Assembly (NCBI GenBank): GCA_001797665.1
Contig: MGQA01000110.1
Coordinates: 6,157 to 44,300 of the forward strand
Reading direction: 5' to 3'
Source of the DNA: Deltaproteobacteria bacterium GWF2_42_12
GTDB lineage: Bacteria; Desulfobacterota; GWC2-55-46; UBA9637
DNA length: 38,144 bases
Both the position numbers and the translations under genes were made by a program. Below, one piece after another: positions 9,812-17,964 of this stretch. The notes beneath the pieces are model-generated. The model worked only from the letters and a program-made list of their open reading frames with translations. It was not told the origin of the DNA and made no database searches. The stretch's first letter is position 1; each line of letters opens with the position of its first letter.

Positions 9812-9904
9812 GGAGAGATGTCCGAGCGGCTGAAGGAGCACGACTGGAAATCGTGTGTACATCCAAAAGGTGTACCGAGGGTTCAAATCCCTCTCTCTCC
9901 GCCA
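9812..9904 (+). tRNA. tRNA-Ser(GGA)
   Basis: GGAGAGA/TCTCTCC acceptor, CACGA-CTGGAAA-TCGTG anticodon arm, long variable arm, encoded CCA. Confidence 0.97.
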
Positions 9905-9937
9905 AGCTCAGCTTGGTATAGGCACGCTTAGCGTGCC
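9902..9937. repeat. Two adjacent palindromes after tRNA-Ser(GGA)
   Basis: ccaagct-c-agcttgg (9902-9916) and ggcacgc-tta-gcgtgcc (9921-9937). Confidence 0.8.
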
Positions 9938-9954
9938 GCCAGAAAAACAGTAAA

Positions 9955-10033
9955 TGGCTATCAAGCTACCCAGCTATCGAGAATGGGCCTCTGAAACTTG
10001 GTAGCTTGATTGCTTGGTAGCTTGAGTGCTAAG
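9955..10033. repeat. Inverted tandem-microrepeat array (unit 8 nt, AAGCTACC/AGCTATCN)
   Basis: tggctatcaagctacccagctatcgag ... cttggtagcttgattgcttggtagcttgagtgctaag. Confidence 0.85.
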
Positions 10034-10043
10034 TTGTGTTTAG

Positions 10044-10154
10044 TATTGATAGCTGGGTCTTGCGCAATGGAAGGTTGCAAATCCCGCCAGGTCCGGAAGG
10101 AAGCAACGGTAGCAACATGATTCTATGTGCCGCAAGGGTGCCTAGCTATCAATA
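10044..10154 (+). ncRNA. ffs: Bacterial small signal recognition particle RNA
   Basis: Core gccaGGTCCGGAAGGAAGCAacgGTAGCA...gtgccGcaAGGGTGcc; closing helix tattgatagct/agctatcaata; next to dnaX. Confidence 0.95.
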
Positions 10155-10168
10155 GTAAACATAAATTA

Positions 10169-10245
10169 AGACTGAGGCCGAGGGTGATGTTGAGGGTGTG
10201 AAAGCTATAGATTTTTATCTTAAACTTAGCCTGAACCTCAACCTG
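10169..10245. repeat. Inverted tandem-microrepeat array (unit about 6 nt, GAGGNT-like)
   Basis: gactgaggccgagggtgatgttgagggtg ... ttaaacttagcctgaacctcaacct. Confidence 0.6.
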
Positions 10246-10255
10246 TTTCTAAAAT

Positions 10256-11833
10256 ATGTCCTATATAGTTTTAGCAAGAAAATGGCGCCCTACGGTTTTT
10301 GAAAATGTAGTTGGCCAGAGCCATGTCACCACAACATTAAAGAATGCTATTGCGGAAAAAAAGATTGCCCATGCATACCTCTTCTCAGGCCCGCGTGGTG
10401 TAGGCAAGACCACTGTGGCCAGAATATTTGCAAAGGCCTTAAATTGTTCGCATGGCCCTACACCGTCGCCCTGCAACGAATGCCAGTCTTGTAAAGAGAT
10501 AACCACTAATATTTCTGTGGATGTTATTGAAATAGATGGTGCGTCAAATACAAGCGTAGATAATGTAAGGGAGATTAGAGAAAATATTAAGTATCTTCCT
10601 TCTCGAGGGAGGTATAGGATTTACATCATAGATGAAGTTCATATGCTTTCGAATCCTGCATTTAATGCCTTACTAAAGACACTTGAAGAGCCGCCTTCTC
10701 ACGCCATCTTTATTTTTGCTACCACGGAATCTTATAAGATCCCTGATACAGTACTTTCACGATGCCAGAGGTTTGATTTTAAACGCATATCTTTAAAAGA
10801 GATTCAGGATCATATTAAATTTGTCGCAAAGACTGAAGGTGTAAATATTACTGAAAGTAGTATATATCTTATAGCGAAAGAGGTTGATGGCAGCCTTAGA
10901 GACGCCCATAGTTTGCTGGACCAAGTGATAGCATTTGCAGGGACTGATATAAAGGAGAATAGTGTTACAGAAGCCCTTGGGCTTATGGACAGGATGCTCT
11001 TTTTTGAGTTATTAGAGGCTATTATTGGCAAAAATGGCAGGGACTGCTTAAAAATTATTGAAAAGATATATAATTTTGGTTATGATTTAAAGAGATTTTG
11101 TCAGGATCTCCTTGAGCATATAAGGGACCTGGTTATCACAAAAACGGTGGATGAGCCACAGGGCATTCTGGATATGCCCGAGAGTGAGATAAAAGAGTTA
11201 CAGAGGCTGGCCGGTAAGGTTAGTCTTTTGAACCTACAATGGATGTTTACCCTATTGAGTAAGGGTTATGAAGACATATCCAGGTCTCCCTCCCCAAGAT
11301 TTACATTAGAGATGACCCTCCTTAAGATGGTTCATCTGGAAAATCTTGAATCAATTAATACTATAATAGGCAATCTGGAAGGATTAAATTCATCTATATC
11401 AAATAAGGGAGATATTTCTACAAAATCTATTGAGAGAAAATTTACAAGTGAGATATTAGAAGAAGCCCCATCCTATAAGAAATTGGCTGATTCGTCTGCA
11501 AAGACTGAGCAATGGCCTGATTTTCTAAACTTTATAAGAAAAAAAAGGCCGGCCCTGGCTTCACATCTTGAACTTGTGAGCCTAACTTTTGAAGAGGGGG
11601 ATATTGTGTTAAATGTAAAGGGGGGGCCTTATTACACATATCTTACTGAGAACAAGAAAATTCTCGAACAACTTTCTAAAGAGTTTTTTGGAAGGCAAAT
11701 TCCAATAAAAATCAAGGCTGATGAGAATAATACTACTTCCGCCAAATCAAAGGAAGATGATAAAATTATAAAAGATGCTGTTAAGACCTTTGGAGGAAGG
11801 ATAGTAGAAGAACGCAGGTCACGCTTAACGTGA
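10256..11833 (+). CDS. dnaX: DNA polymerase III subunit gamma/tau
   Basis: Walker A GPRGVGKTTVARIFAKALNC, zinc-module cysteines, DEVHML, SRC box. Confidence 0.97.
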   Translation: MSYIVLARKWRPTVFENVVGQSHVTTTLKNAIAEKKIAHAYLFSGPRGVGKTTVARIFAKALNCSHGPTPSPCNECQSCKEITTNISVDVIEIDGASNTSVDNVREIRENIKYLPSRGRYRIYIIDEVHMLSNPAFNALLKTLEEPPSHAIFIFATTESYKIPDTVLSRCQRFDFKRISLKEIQDHIKFVAKTEGVNITESSIYLIAKEVDGSLRDAHSLLDQVIAFAGTDIKENSVTEALGLMDRMLFFELLEAIIGKNGRDCLKIIEKIYNFGYDLKRFCQDLLEHIRDLVITKTVDEPQGILDMPESEIKELQRLAGKVSLLNLQWMFTLLSKGYEDISRSPSPRFTLEMTLLKMVHLENLESINTIIGNLEGLNSSISNKGDISTKSIERKFTSEILEEAPSYKKLADSSAKTEQWPDFLNFIRKKRPALASHLELVSLTFEEGDIVLNVKGGPYYTYLTENKKILEQLSKEFFGRQIPIKIKADENNTTSAKSKEDDKIIKDAVKTFGGRIVEERRSRLT

Positions 11834-11844
11834 TAGGAGGATAA

Positions 11845-12159
11845 ATGCAAAAAGGCATGGGAAATCTGTTAAAACAGGCAAAAATGATGCAAGAAAAGAT
11901 TGCAGAGGTTCAGAAGGAGCTTGCAAATAAAACTGTAGAATTTTCATCTGGTGGCGGTATGGTTGGTGTGATAATAAACGGCAAACAGGAGCTCATGTCT
12001 ATTAAGATAGACCCATCCGTGATTAATCCTAATGATGTAGATATGCTTCAGGATTTAATTGTAGCAGCGGTCAATGGGGCGGTCAAAAGATCGCAGGAGA
12101 TTATGTCTGAAGAGATGGGAAAGGCTACTATGGGGCTGAATATCCCGGGGCTTTTTTGA
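11845..12159 (+). CDS. ybaB: YbaB/EbfC nucleoid-associated protein
   Basis: LLKQAKMMQEKIAEVQKEL...VINPNDVDMLQDLIVAAVN; dnaX-ybaB-recR order. Confidence 0.95.
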   Translation: MQKGMGNLLKQAKMMQEKIAEVQKELANKTVEFSSGGGMVGVIINGKQELMSIKIDPSVINPNDVDMLQDLIVAAVNGAVKRSQEIMSEEMGKATMGLNIPGLF

Positions 12160-12169
12160 GGAAAGTTGA

Positions 12170-12769
12170 ATGACCTATTATGCAGAGCCGATAACCCGTC
12201 TCATAAAAGAGTTGTCAAAACTTCCTGGGGTAGGTGAAAAAACCGCGTCCCGTTTTGCCTTTTTTGTGCTCAATGCAAATAAGGAATATGTTGAAAGCCT
12301 TGTAAAAAGTCTGATTGACGTAAAAGAAAAGATTGCGCTGTGCTCAAAGTGTTTTAATCTCTCTGATAGAAATCCGTGTTCAATATGCAGCAATATTGCA
12401 AGAAGGGATGATATTATATGTGTGGTAGAGGATGTCAAGGACATGGCGGCGATTGAGAAGATGGGTGAGTTTAAAGGGAAATACCATATTCTGCATGGCG
12501 TACTTTCACCCCTGAAGGGTATAGGGCCGGATGACATAAAGGTAAACGAACTAATGGACAGGGCAAAAGGAAATGTGATAAAAGAAATAATTCTGGCTAC
12601 AAATGCTGATATGGATGGAGAAGCAACTGCCTTATATATAACAAAACTTTTAAAGAAAGATGGTATAGTAATTACCAGGATTGCAACAGGGGTGCCGATT
12701 GGAAGCGACCTTGAATATATAGATGGAGCAACGCTTAAGAAGGCTATAGAGGGCAGGAGGGAGATGTAA
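12170..12769 (+). CDS. recR: Recombination protein RecR
   Basis: LPGVGEKTASRFAF, C4 zinc finger CSKCFNLSDRNPCSIC, Toprim, ATGVPIGSDLEYIDGATL. Confidence 0.97.
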   Translation: MTYYAEPITRLIKELSKLPGVGEKTASRFAFFVLNANKEYVESLVKSLIDVKEKIALCSKCFNLSDRNPCSICSNIARRDDIICVVEDVKDMAAIEKMGEFKGKYHILHGVLSPLKGIGPDDIKVNELMDRAKGNVIKEIILATNADMDGEATALYITKLLKKDGIVITRIATGVPIGSDLEYIDGATLKKAIEGRREM

Positions 12770-12783
12770 ATACAGGCAAAGAG

Positions 12784-12840
12784 AGGTTCAGGTTAAGGTT
12801 GAGAATTTATGAGTTTCTTATCCTTAACCTTAACTTTTTA
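12784..12840. repeat. Inverted tandem-microrepeat array (unit 6 nt, AGGTTN) ending in T-run
   Basis: aggttcaggttaaggttgag ... cttatccttaaccttaacttttta. Confidence 0.8.
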
Positions 12841-12854
12841 AGAGGAGTATATGC

Positions 12855-13460
12855 ATGACTGCTTATATTGAGATAAGATGGCATGGAAGGGCGCAGCAGG
12901 GTGTAGTGACTGCTGCTAAGGTGCTTGGAGAGGCGTGTTTAAGATTGGGTAAATATGTGCAGGCTTTTCCTGAATTTGGACCGGAGAGGATGGGCGCACC
13001 AGTAAGGGCATTTAATAGAATTTCAAGTGAGCCTATTCGGCTTCACTGTCAGGTCACAGAGCCTAAGTATGTGCTGATAGCTGACTCAACATTGATAGGG
13101 ACGGCCTTATCTAAAGGGATAGAGTCTTCTGGCAGTGTAACTGAAGGCGCTACAGAGGATGCGGTGTTTATTGTGAATACGCCTAAAAGCCCTGATGAAA
13201 TGCGCTCTGAGCTTGGTCTTAAAGGTAAAAAGGCGCATGTATATACTGTAGATGCTTCAAAGATATCTCTTGAGACAATTGCCAGGCTTATGCCCAATAC
13301 GCCATTGCTTGGTGCATTAGCTAAAGCGACAGATGTTATTACATTGGATGCGCTCGTAGAGAATTTCAAGGAAAACTATTCAAAAAAGTTCAGCCCTAAG
13401 GTTGTGGAAGGCAATATTGCAGCTATGAACAGGGGCTTTCAAGAAGTAAAAGGGGAATGA
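12855..13460 (+). CDS. porG: 2-oxoacid (pyruvate):ferredoxin oxidoreductase gamma subunit
   Basis: IEIRWHGRAQQGVVTAAKVLGEA...FPEFGPERMGAPVRAF. Confidence 0.9.
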   Translation: MTAYIEIRWHGRAQQGVVTAAKVLGEACLRLGKYVQAFPEFGPERMGAPVRAFNRISSEPIRLHCQVTEPKYVLIADSTLIGTALSKGIESSGSVTEGATEDAVFIVNTPKSPDEMRSELGLKGKKAHVYTVDASKISLETIARLMPNTPLLGALAKATDVITLDALVENFKENYSKKFSPKVVEGNIAAMNRGFQEVKGE

Positions 13461-13744
13461 ATATGGGTAAGATGAAGGATTTGCCTATCGGTGGGGTGAT
13501 AACCGAAGGAGGAACAGCCCATGAATATGTAACAGGCGGTTGGAGAAAATTAAGGCCTGTACTTGATAAAGACAAGTGTACCGATTGTCTCATTTGTTGG
13601 GTAATGTGTCCTGATTCTGCAATTATTGTTGAAGATGGCAAAATGGTAGGGTTTGACCTTGAGCACTGCAAAGGGTGCGGTATATGTGCAGAAGAATGTC
13701 CTGATAAGGTCAAGGCAATAAAGATGGAGGAGGAGACTGGCTGA
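13457..13744 (+). CDS. porD: 2-oxoacid (pyruvate):ferredoxin oxidoreductase delta subunit, 2x[4Fe-4S]
   Basis: CTDCLICWVMCPDSAI and CKGCGICAEECPDKV. Confidence 0.9.
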   Translation: MNMGKMKDLPIGGVITEGGTAHEYVTGGWRKLRPVLDKDKCTDCLICWVMCPDSAIIVEDGKMVGFDLEHCKGCGICAEECPDKVKAIKMEEETG

Positions 13745-14934
13745 TGGCAGTAACTATGGTTAAGAAACAGGCAGGACTTACAGGAAACTCTGCTGTTGCA
13801 TATGCTATGAAACAGATAAATCCGGATGTGTGTGCAGCATATCCAATAACCCCATCTACGCAGATTATGGAGGATTTTTCAAGCTATGTTGCTGATGGTA
13901 AGGTTGATACAGAACTGATAACGGCGGAGAGTGAACATTCTGCCATGAGTGCCTGTATCGGTGCTTCTGCTGCTGGTGCCAGGGTGATGACAGCAACATC
14001 CTCACAGGGACTGGCTCTTATGTGGGAGATGCTCTATATTGCCTCTGGATTGAGGCTTCCCATCGTACTCGCCAATGTAAATAGGGCTCTTTCCGCTCCT
14101 ATCAACATTCACTGTGACCATTCTGATTCAATGGGCGCAAGGGATTCTGGCTGGATACAGATATACTCTGAGACAGTGCAAGAGGCTTATGATAATCTCT
14201 TTCAGGCCGTAAGGATTGCAGAAAGTGAAAAGGTGTTATTACCTGTTATGGTATGTCTCGATGGCTTTATAACAAGCCACGCCATTGAAAATATATCCCT
14301 CCTTGAGGATGCAGAGGTTAGCCAGTTTGTAGGAGGATATAAAGCACAGCATCCAATGCTTGATACGGATAATCCTGTGACCTATGGGGCTATGACGCTG
14401 CCTGACAGTTATATTATATTCAAACACCAGCAGTCAGAGGCTATAGGGAGGGCAAAGGATGTGGTTGTGGAGGTTGGCAAAGAGTTTGGAAACAGGTTTG
14501 GCAGGGAATATGGTCTTATGGAAAAATACCGGCTGGATGACGCTGATGTCGCCATCGTTATATTAAGTTCTGCTGCTGGTACTACGAAGGTTGCTGTGGA
14601 TGAGTTGAGGGCAAAAGGTAAAAAGGTTGGATTATTACGGCCGAGGCTTTTTAGGCCATTTCCATTTAAGGAGATAGCTGATGCGCTTAAAAGCATAAAG
14701 GCTGTTGCATGTCTGGATCGCGTGGATTCATTTAGTGGTTTTGGTTCTCCACTTTTTAATGAAATACGTTCTACTCTTTACGAATTTGAAAAGCGGCCCA
14801 AGGTAATAAATAAAATATTTGGTCTCGGCGGCAGAGATTATAAAGTCAAGGATGCCGTTGGAGTCTTTGAAGAGCTTTTGAAAATTGCAGAGACGGGGAA
14901 GGTTGAAACATTAATTAAATATATTACGCTATAA
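13744..14934 (+). CDS. porA: 2-oxoacid (pyruvate):ferredoxin oxidoreductase alpha subunit
   Basis: GNSAVAYAMKQINPDVCAAYPITPSTQIMEDFSSYVADGKVDTELITAESEHSAMSACIGASAAGARVMTATSSQGLALM. Confidence 0.93.
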   Translation: MAVTMVKKQAGLTGNSAVAYAMKQINPDVCAAYPITPSTQIMEDFSSYVADGKVDTELITAESEHSAMSACIGASAAGARVMTATSSQGLALMWEMLYIASGLRLPIVLANVNRALSAPINIHCDHSDSMGARDSGWIQIYSETVQEAYDNLFQAVRIAESEKVLLPVMVCLDGFITSHAIENISLLEDAEVSQFVGGYKAQHPMLDTDNPVTYGAMTLPDSYIIFKHQQSEAIGRAKDVVVEVGKEFGNRFGREYGLMEKYRLDDADVAIVILSSAAGTTKVAVDELRAKGKKVGLLRPRLFRPFPFKEIADALKSIKAVACLDRVDSFSGFGSPLFNEIRSTLYEFEKRPKVINKIFGLGGRDYKVKDAVGVFEELLKIAETGKVETLIKYITL

Positions 14935-14995
14935 GAATATTAAGCTTAAGAAATTTTTAAATCCTCAGTCTTAAGCATATAGAGGTAAAAATATC

Positions 14996-15928
14996 ATGGC
15001 AACACTTAAAGAACTTGCAAAAAAAGATGAGCTTTTTTCCGGTGGACACAGGCTATGCACTGGATGTGGCATTCCGCCCATAGTAAGACTTATATTAAGG
15101 TCTGCAAATGCCCCCGTAGTTGCAACGACAGCTACGGGTTGTTTGGAAGTCGGCACAACCATCTATCCTTACACAGCATGGAGGATACCATGGATACATT
15201 CAGCATTTGAGAATGCTGCTGCGACTATAAGTGGAATAGAGACAGCCTATAAGGCTTTGAAAAAGAGGGGGAAGATTCCCAAGGATAAAGAGATAAAATT
15301 TGTTGCATTCGGAGGAGATGGTGGAACATATGATATTGGTATCCAGGCATTGTCCGGTGCGCTTGAAAGGGGCCACAACTTTCTCTATGTATGCTATGAT
15401 AATGGCGCATACATGAACACAGGCATCCAGCGTTCAGGCGCTACACCATTAGGAGCGGCCACAACGACCTCGCCAGCAGGCGATGTTATTTTAGGCAAGC
15501 AAGAAACAAGGAAAGACCTGACGCGGATAGTTATTGCCCATAATGTACCTTACGCTGCTCAGGCGTCACCTCACAACTGGGCAGACCTCTCAAAGAAGGC
15601 TGAAAAGGCCCTTAAGATAGTCGGCCCCACTTTTCTAAATGTTATATCTCCATGTCCTTTGGGCTGGTATTCAAAATCAGAAGAATCTATAGAGGCAGCC
15701 AAGGTAGCGGTTGATACATGCTATTGGCCGCTTTATGAAGTTGAGAATGGCGTCTTAAAGATTACCTATAAACCAAAACAGAAGAGGTCCATAGAAGATT
15801 GGCTTAAGATGCAGGGCAGATTCAAGCACCTATTAAAACCTGAGAATAAGGCAATATTAGACAAGTTGCAAAAATATATAGATGCAGAGTGGGAGAGGCT
15901 GTTGAGCCTTGACGGGAAAGTAATTTAA
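14996..15928 (+). CDS. porB: 2-oxoacid (pyruvate):ferredoxin oxidoreductase beta subunit, TPP-binding
   Basis: HRLCTGCGIPPIVRL...FGGDGGTYDIGIQALSGALERGHNFLYVCYDNGAYMNTGIQRS. Confidence 0.93.
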   Translation: MATLKELAKKDELFSGGHRLCTGCGIPPIVRLILRSANAPVVATTATGCLEVGTTIYPYTAWRIPWIHSAFENAAATISGIETAYKALKKRGKIPKDKEIKFVAFGGDGGTYDIGIQALSGALERGHNFLYVCYDNGAYMNTGIQRSGATPLGAATTTSPAGDVILGKQETRKDLTRIVIAHNVPYAAQASPHNWADLSKKAEKALKIVGPTFLNVISPCPLGWYSKSEESIEAAKVAVDTCYWPLYEVENGVLKITYKPKQKRSIEDWLKMQGRFKHLLKPENKAILDKLQKYIDAEWERLLSLDGKVI

Positions 15929-16002
15929 TTAGCGAATTAGTGAATTAGAGAATTAGATTTTCGCCAATTCGCTAATCTCCAATCAACTAATCTCTAATAA
16001 CT
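15927..16002. repeat. Inverted tandem-microrepeat array (unit 8 nt, AATTAGNN)
   Basis: AATTAGCG AATTAGTG AATTAGAG AATTAGAT ... ttcgccaattcgctaatctccaatcaactaatctctaat. Confidence 0.85.
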
Positions 16003-16014
16003 AGGGATCTGGCT

Positions 16015-16500
16015 ATGCCAACAAGCTCGCTTATAATGTTTGAGGAAGAGTTTAAGCAGATTACTGCTATTATTGATCGCCTTTTGAAAGATGCTAATGC
16101 AAAGCTTGTATTTCTTGTAGATAAGGATGGACAACTGATTGCATCAAGCGGCGACACAAGAGATTTGGATACAACTTCCCTCGCTTCTTTAACGGCAGGC
16201 AATATCGCTGCTACAGGAGGGCTTGCAAAACTTTTAGGCGAGAAGGAGTTTTCAATACTCTTTCACGAAGGCGAGAAGGACAATATTCATATTTCTATTG
16301 TAGGGCAGCGAGTTATACTGGTTGTCATTTTTGATAATAGGTCATCCCTTGGTTTGGTAAGGCTTAGGGTTAAGAAGGCAAGTGAAGAACTCAACACAAT
16401 AATAAAAAAGCTTCTGCATAGGGTGGAGGCGAAGCCATCTGCCGAGGAGAACCTTCTTGCAGAGATTAGCGATGCTGATATAGATAAATTGTTTCATTAA
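16015..16500 (+). CDS. Roadblock/LC7 domain protein (MglB-like)
   Basis: LVFLVDKDGQLIASSGDTRDLDTTSLASLTAGNIAATGGLAKLLGE; directly upstream of an MglA-like GTPase. Confidence 0.85.
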   Translation: MPTSSLIMFEEEFKQITAIIDRLLKDANAKLVFLVDKDGQLIASSGDTRDLDTTSLASLTAGNIAATGGLAKLLGEKEFSILFHEGEKDNIHISIVGQRVILVVIFDNRSSLGLVRLRVKKASEELNTIIKKLLHRVEAKPSAEENLLAEISDADIDKLFH

Positions 16501-16512
16501 GGACTTGAGCGG

Positions 16513-17100
16513 ATGTCTTTTATAAACTATTCATCCAGAGAAATCAACTGCAAGATTGTCTATTATGGTCCTGGGCTTTGCGGCAAGACCACAAATTTAC
16601 AATTTATTTACAAAAAAACCAACCCAGAGCATAGAGGCAAGATGATATCCCTTGCAACTGAGACGGAAAGGACCCTTTTCTTTGATTTTCTTCCTCTCTC
16701 TCTCGGGGACATTAAGGGTTTTAAGACAAGGTTCCATCTCTATACAGTGCCTGGCCAGATATTCTATGATGCTTCGCGAAAGCTTATCTTAAAAGGCGTG
16801 GACGGCATAGTATTTGTCGCAGATTCTCAGGTAGAGAGGATGGATGCCAATATTGAGAGCTTCGAGAATATGAAGGCGAACTTAAAAGAGCAATGTTATG
16901 ACCTTGCGAATATACCGTATATCATTCAATATAATAAAAGAGACCTTCCAAATGTGGTTCCGGTAGTAGAGATGAAGAAAGTTTTGAATGTTAGCGGTGT
17001 TCCGGATTTTGAGGCAGTTGCCGCAACAGGTCACGGTGTTTTTGAGACATTAAAGGCTGTAATAAAACTTGTGCTTATTGAGCTTAAGAAAGGAACATAA
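16513..17100 (+). CDS. mglA: MglA-like small Ras-type GTPase
   Basis: [20 protein letters not shown]...[32 protein letters not shown]...YNKRDLP. Confidence 0.93.
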   Translation: MSFINYSSREINCKIVYYGPGLCGKTTNLQFIYKKTNPEHRGKMISLATETERTLFFDFLPLSLGDIKGFKTRFHLYTVPGQIFYDASRKLILKGVDGIVFVADSQVERMDANIESFENMKANLKEQCYDLANIPYIIQYNKRDLPNVVPVVEMKKVLNVSGVPDFEAVAATGHGVFETLKAVIKLVLIELKKGT

Positions 17101-17104
17101 TAAT

Positions 17105-17184
17105 GAATTACGATTTACGAATTACGATTTACGAATTAAAACCCCAAATCGTAAATCTAAAATCGTAAATCGAAAATTGTAAAG
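17105..17184. repeat. Inverted tandem-microrepeat array (unit 7 nt, GAWTTAC)
   Basis: GAATTAC GATTTAC GAATTAC GATTTAC GAATTA ... aaatcgtaaatctaaaatcgtaaatcgaaaattgtaaag. Confidence 0.9.
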
Positions 17185-17203
17185 CGGAGGGGGTGAAAAC
17201 TTA

Positions 17204-17401
17204 ATGCCAGGTGTGAGAATAAAAGAAGGTGAATCCTTTGAGAGCGCCCTGAAGAGATTTAAAAAGCAGTGCGAGAAGGCCGGAATACTGAGCGAGGTAA
17301 GAAAGCGGGAGCATTATGACAAGCCGAGCGTAAAAAAGAAGAAGAAGGCGATAGCGGCAAGGAAAAGGGCGCTCAAGCGCGGCAGGAAACGGGAGTATTA
17401 A
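17204..17401 (+). CDS. rpsU: 30S ribosomal protein S21
   Basis: Small basic protein [49 protein letters not shown] ggaggggg. Confidence 0.95.
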   Translation: MPGVRIKEGESFESALKRFKKQCEKAGILSEVRKREHYDKPSVKKKKKAIAARKRALKRGRKREY

Positions 17402-17869
17402 ATGTCTCTGAGAGAAGAAATTGTTAGACAGATGAACGAGGCTGCAAAGGCTGCCAAAGATGAGGCAGGTAGGCAGAGGCTTGAAACGCTGCGCAATGTT
17501 CTGGCGCAGGTAAAAAATAAGGAGATAGCGCTCATCAAGCGTTCTGAGGGCTTGAGTGATGAGGAGGTTATTTCCGTTGTCAGGACTATGATAAAGCAGT
17601 GTTTCGAGTCCATAGAGATGTTTAAAAAGGGTGGAAGAAATGATTTGGTTGATAAGACCGAGGCAGAACTAAAGATACTTAAGTCATTTCTTCCACCTGA
17701 GCTTTCAAGAGATGAAATAAAGGGTATTGTCAGCGAAGTGGTAAAAAGCCTGAACGCCTCTGGCCCTAAGGATATGGGCAGGGTCATGAAAGAGGTTATG
17801 CCAAAGGTTGCCGGAAAGGCTGATGGTAAACTCGTAAATGAGGTTGTAAGAGAGCTTCTTGGCCAGTAA
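17402..17869 (+). CDS. yqeY: GatB/YqeY domain protein
   Basis: RLETLRNVLAQVKNKEI...FKKGGRNDLVDKTEAELKILKSFLPPELS. Confidence 0.92.
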   Translation: MSLREEIVRQMNEAAKAAKDEAGRQRLETLRNVLAQVKNKEIALIKRSEGLSDEEVISVVRTMIKQCFESIEMFKKGGRNDLVDKTEAELKILKSFLPPELSRDEIKGIVSEVVKSLNASGPKDMGRVMKEVMPKVAGKADGKLVNEVVRELLGQ

Positions 17870-17875
17870 GGCTTG

Positions 17876-17955
17876 AATATGGAGCAAGGCAACCGTGTTG
17901 CCTGTTATCGCCATGATTAGGACGCCGACACGGTCGGCTTGCTCCGTATTTTTTG
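17876..17955 (+). terminator. Structured intergenic hairpin followed by T-run, after yqeY; candidate intrinsic terminator or structured RNA
   Basis: aatatggagcaag (17876-17888) pairs with cttgctccgtatt (17938-17950) with one wobble, followed by T-rich tract. Confidence 0.6.
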
Positions 17956-17964
17956 AGGGATAAA

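Noticed and set aside
9553-9921. 122-aa + strand ORF
   Set aside because: Runs through both tRNA-Ser genes and repeat arrays; SGTGGSNPSLSAK is the usual artefact of translating tRNA 3' ends.
9588-17184. CRISPR array interpretation of the tandem units
   Set aside because: Units are only 6-9 nt, contiguous without unique spacers, and no cas genes are present.
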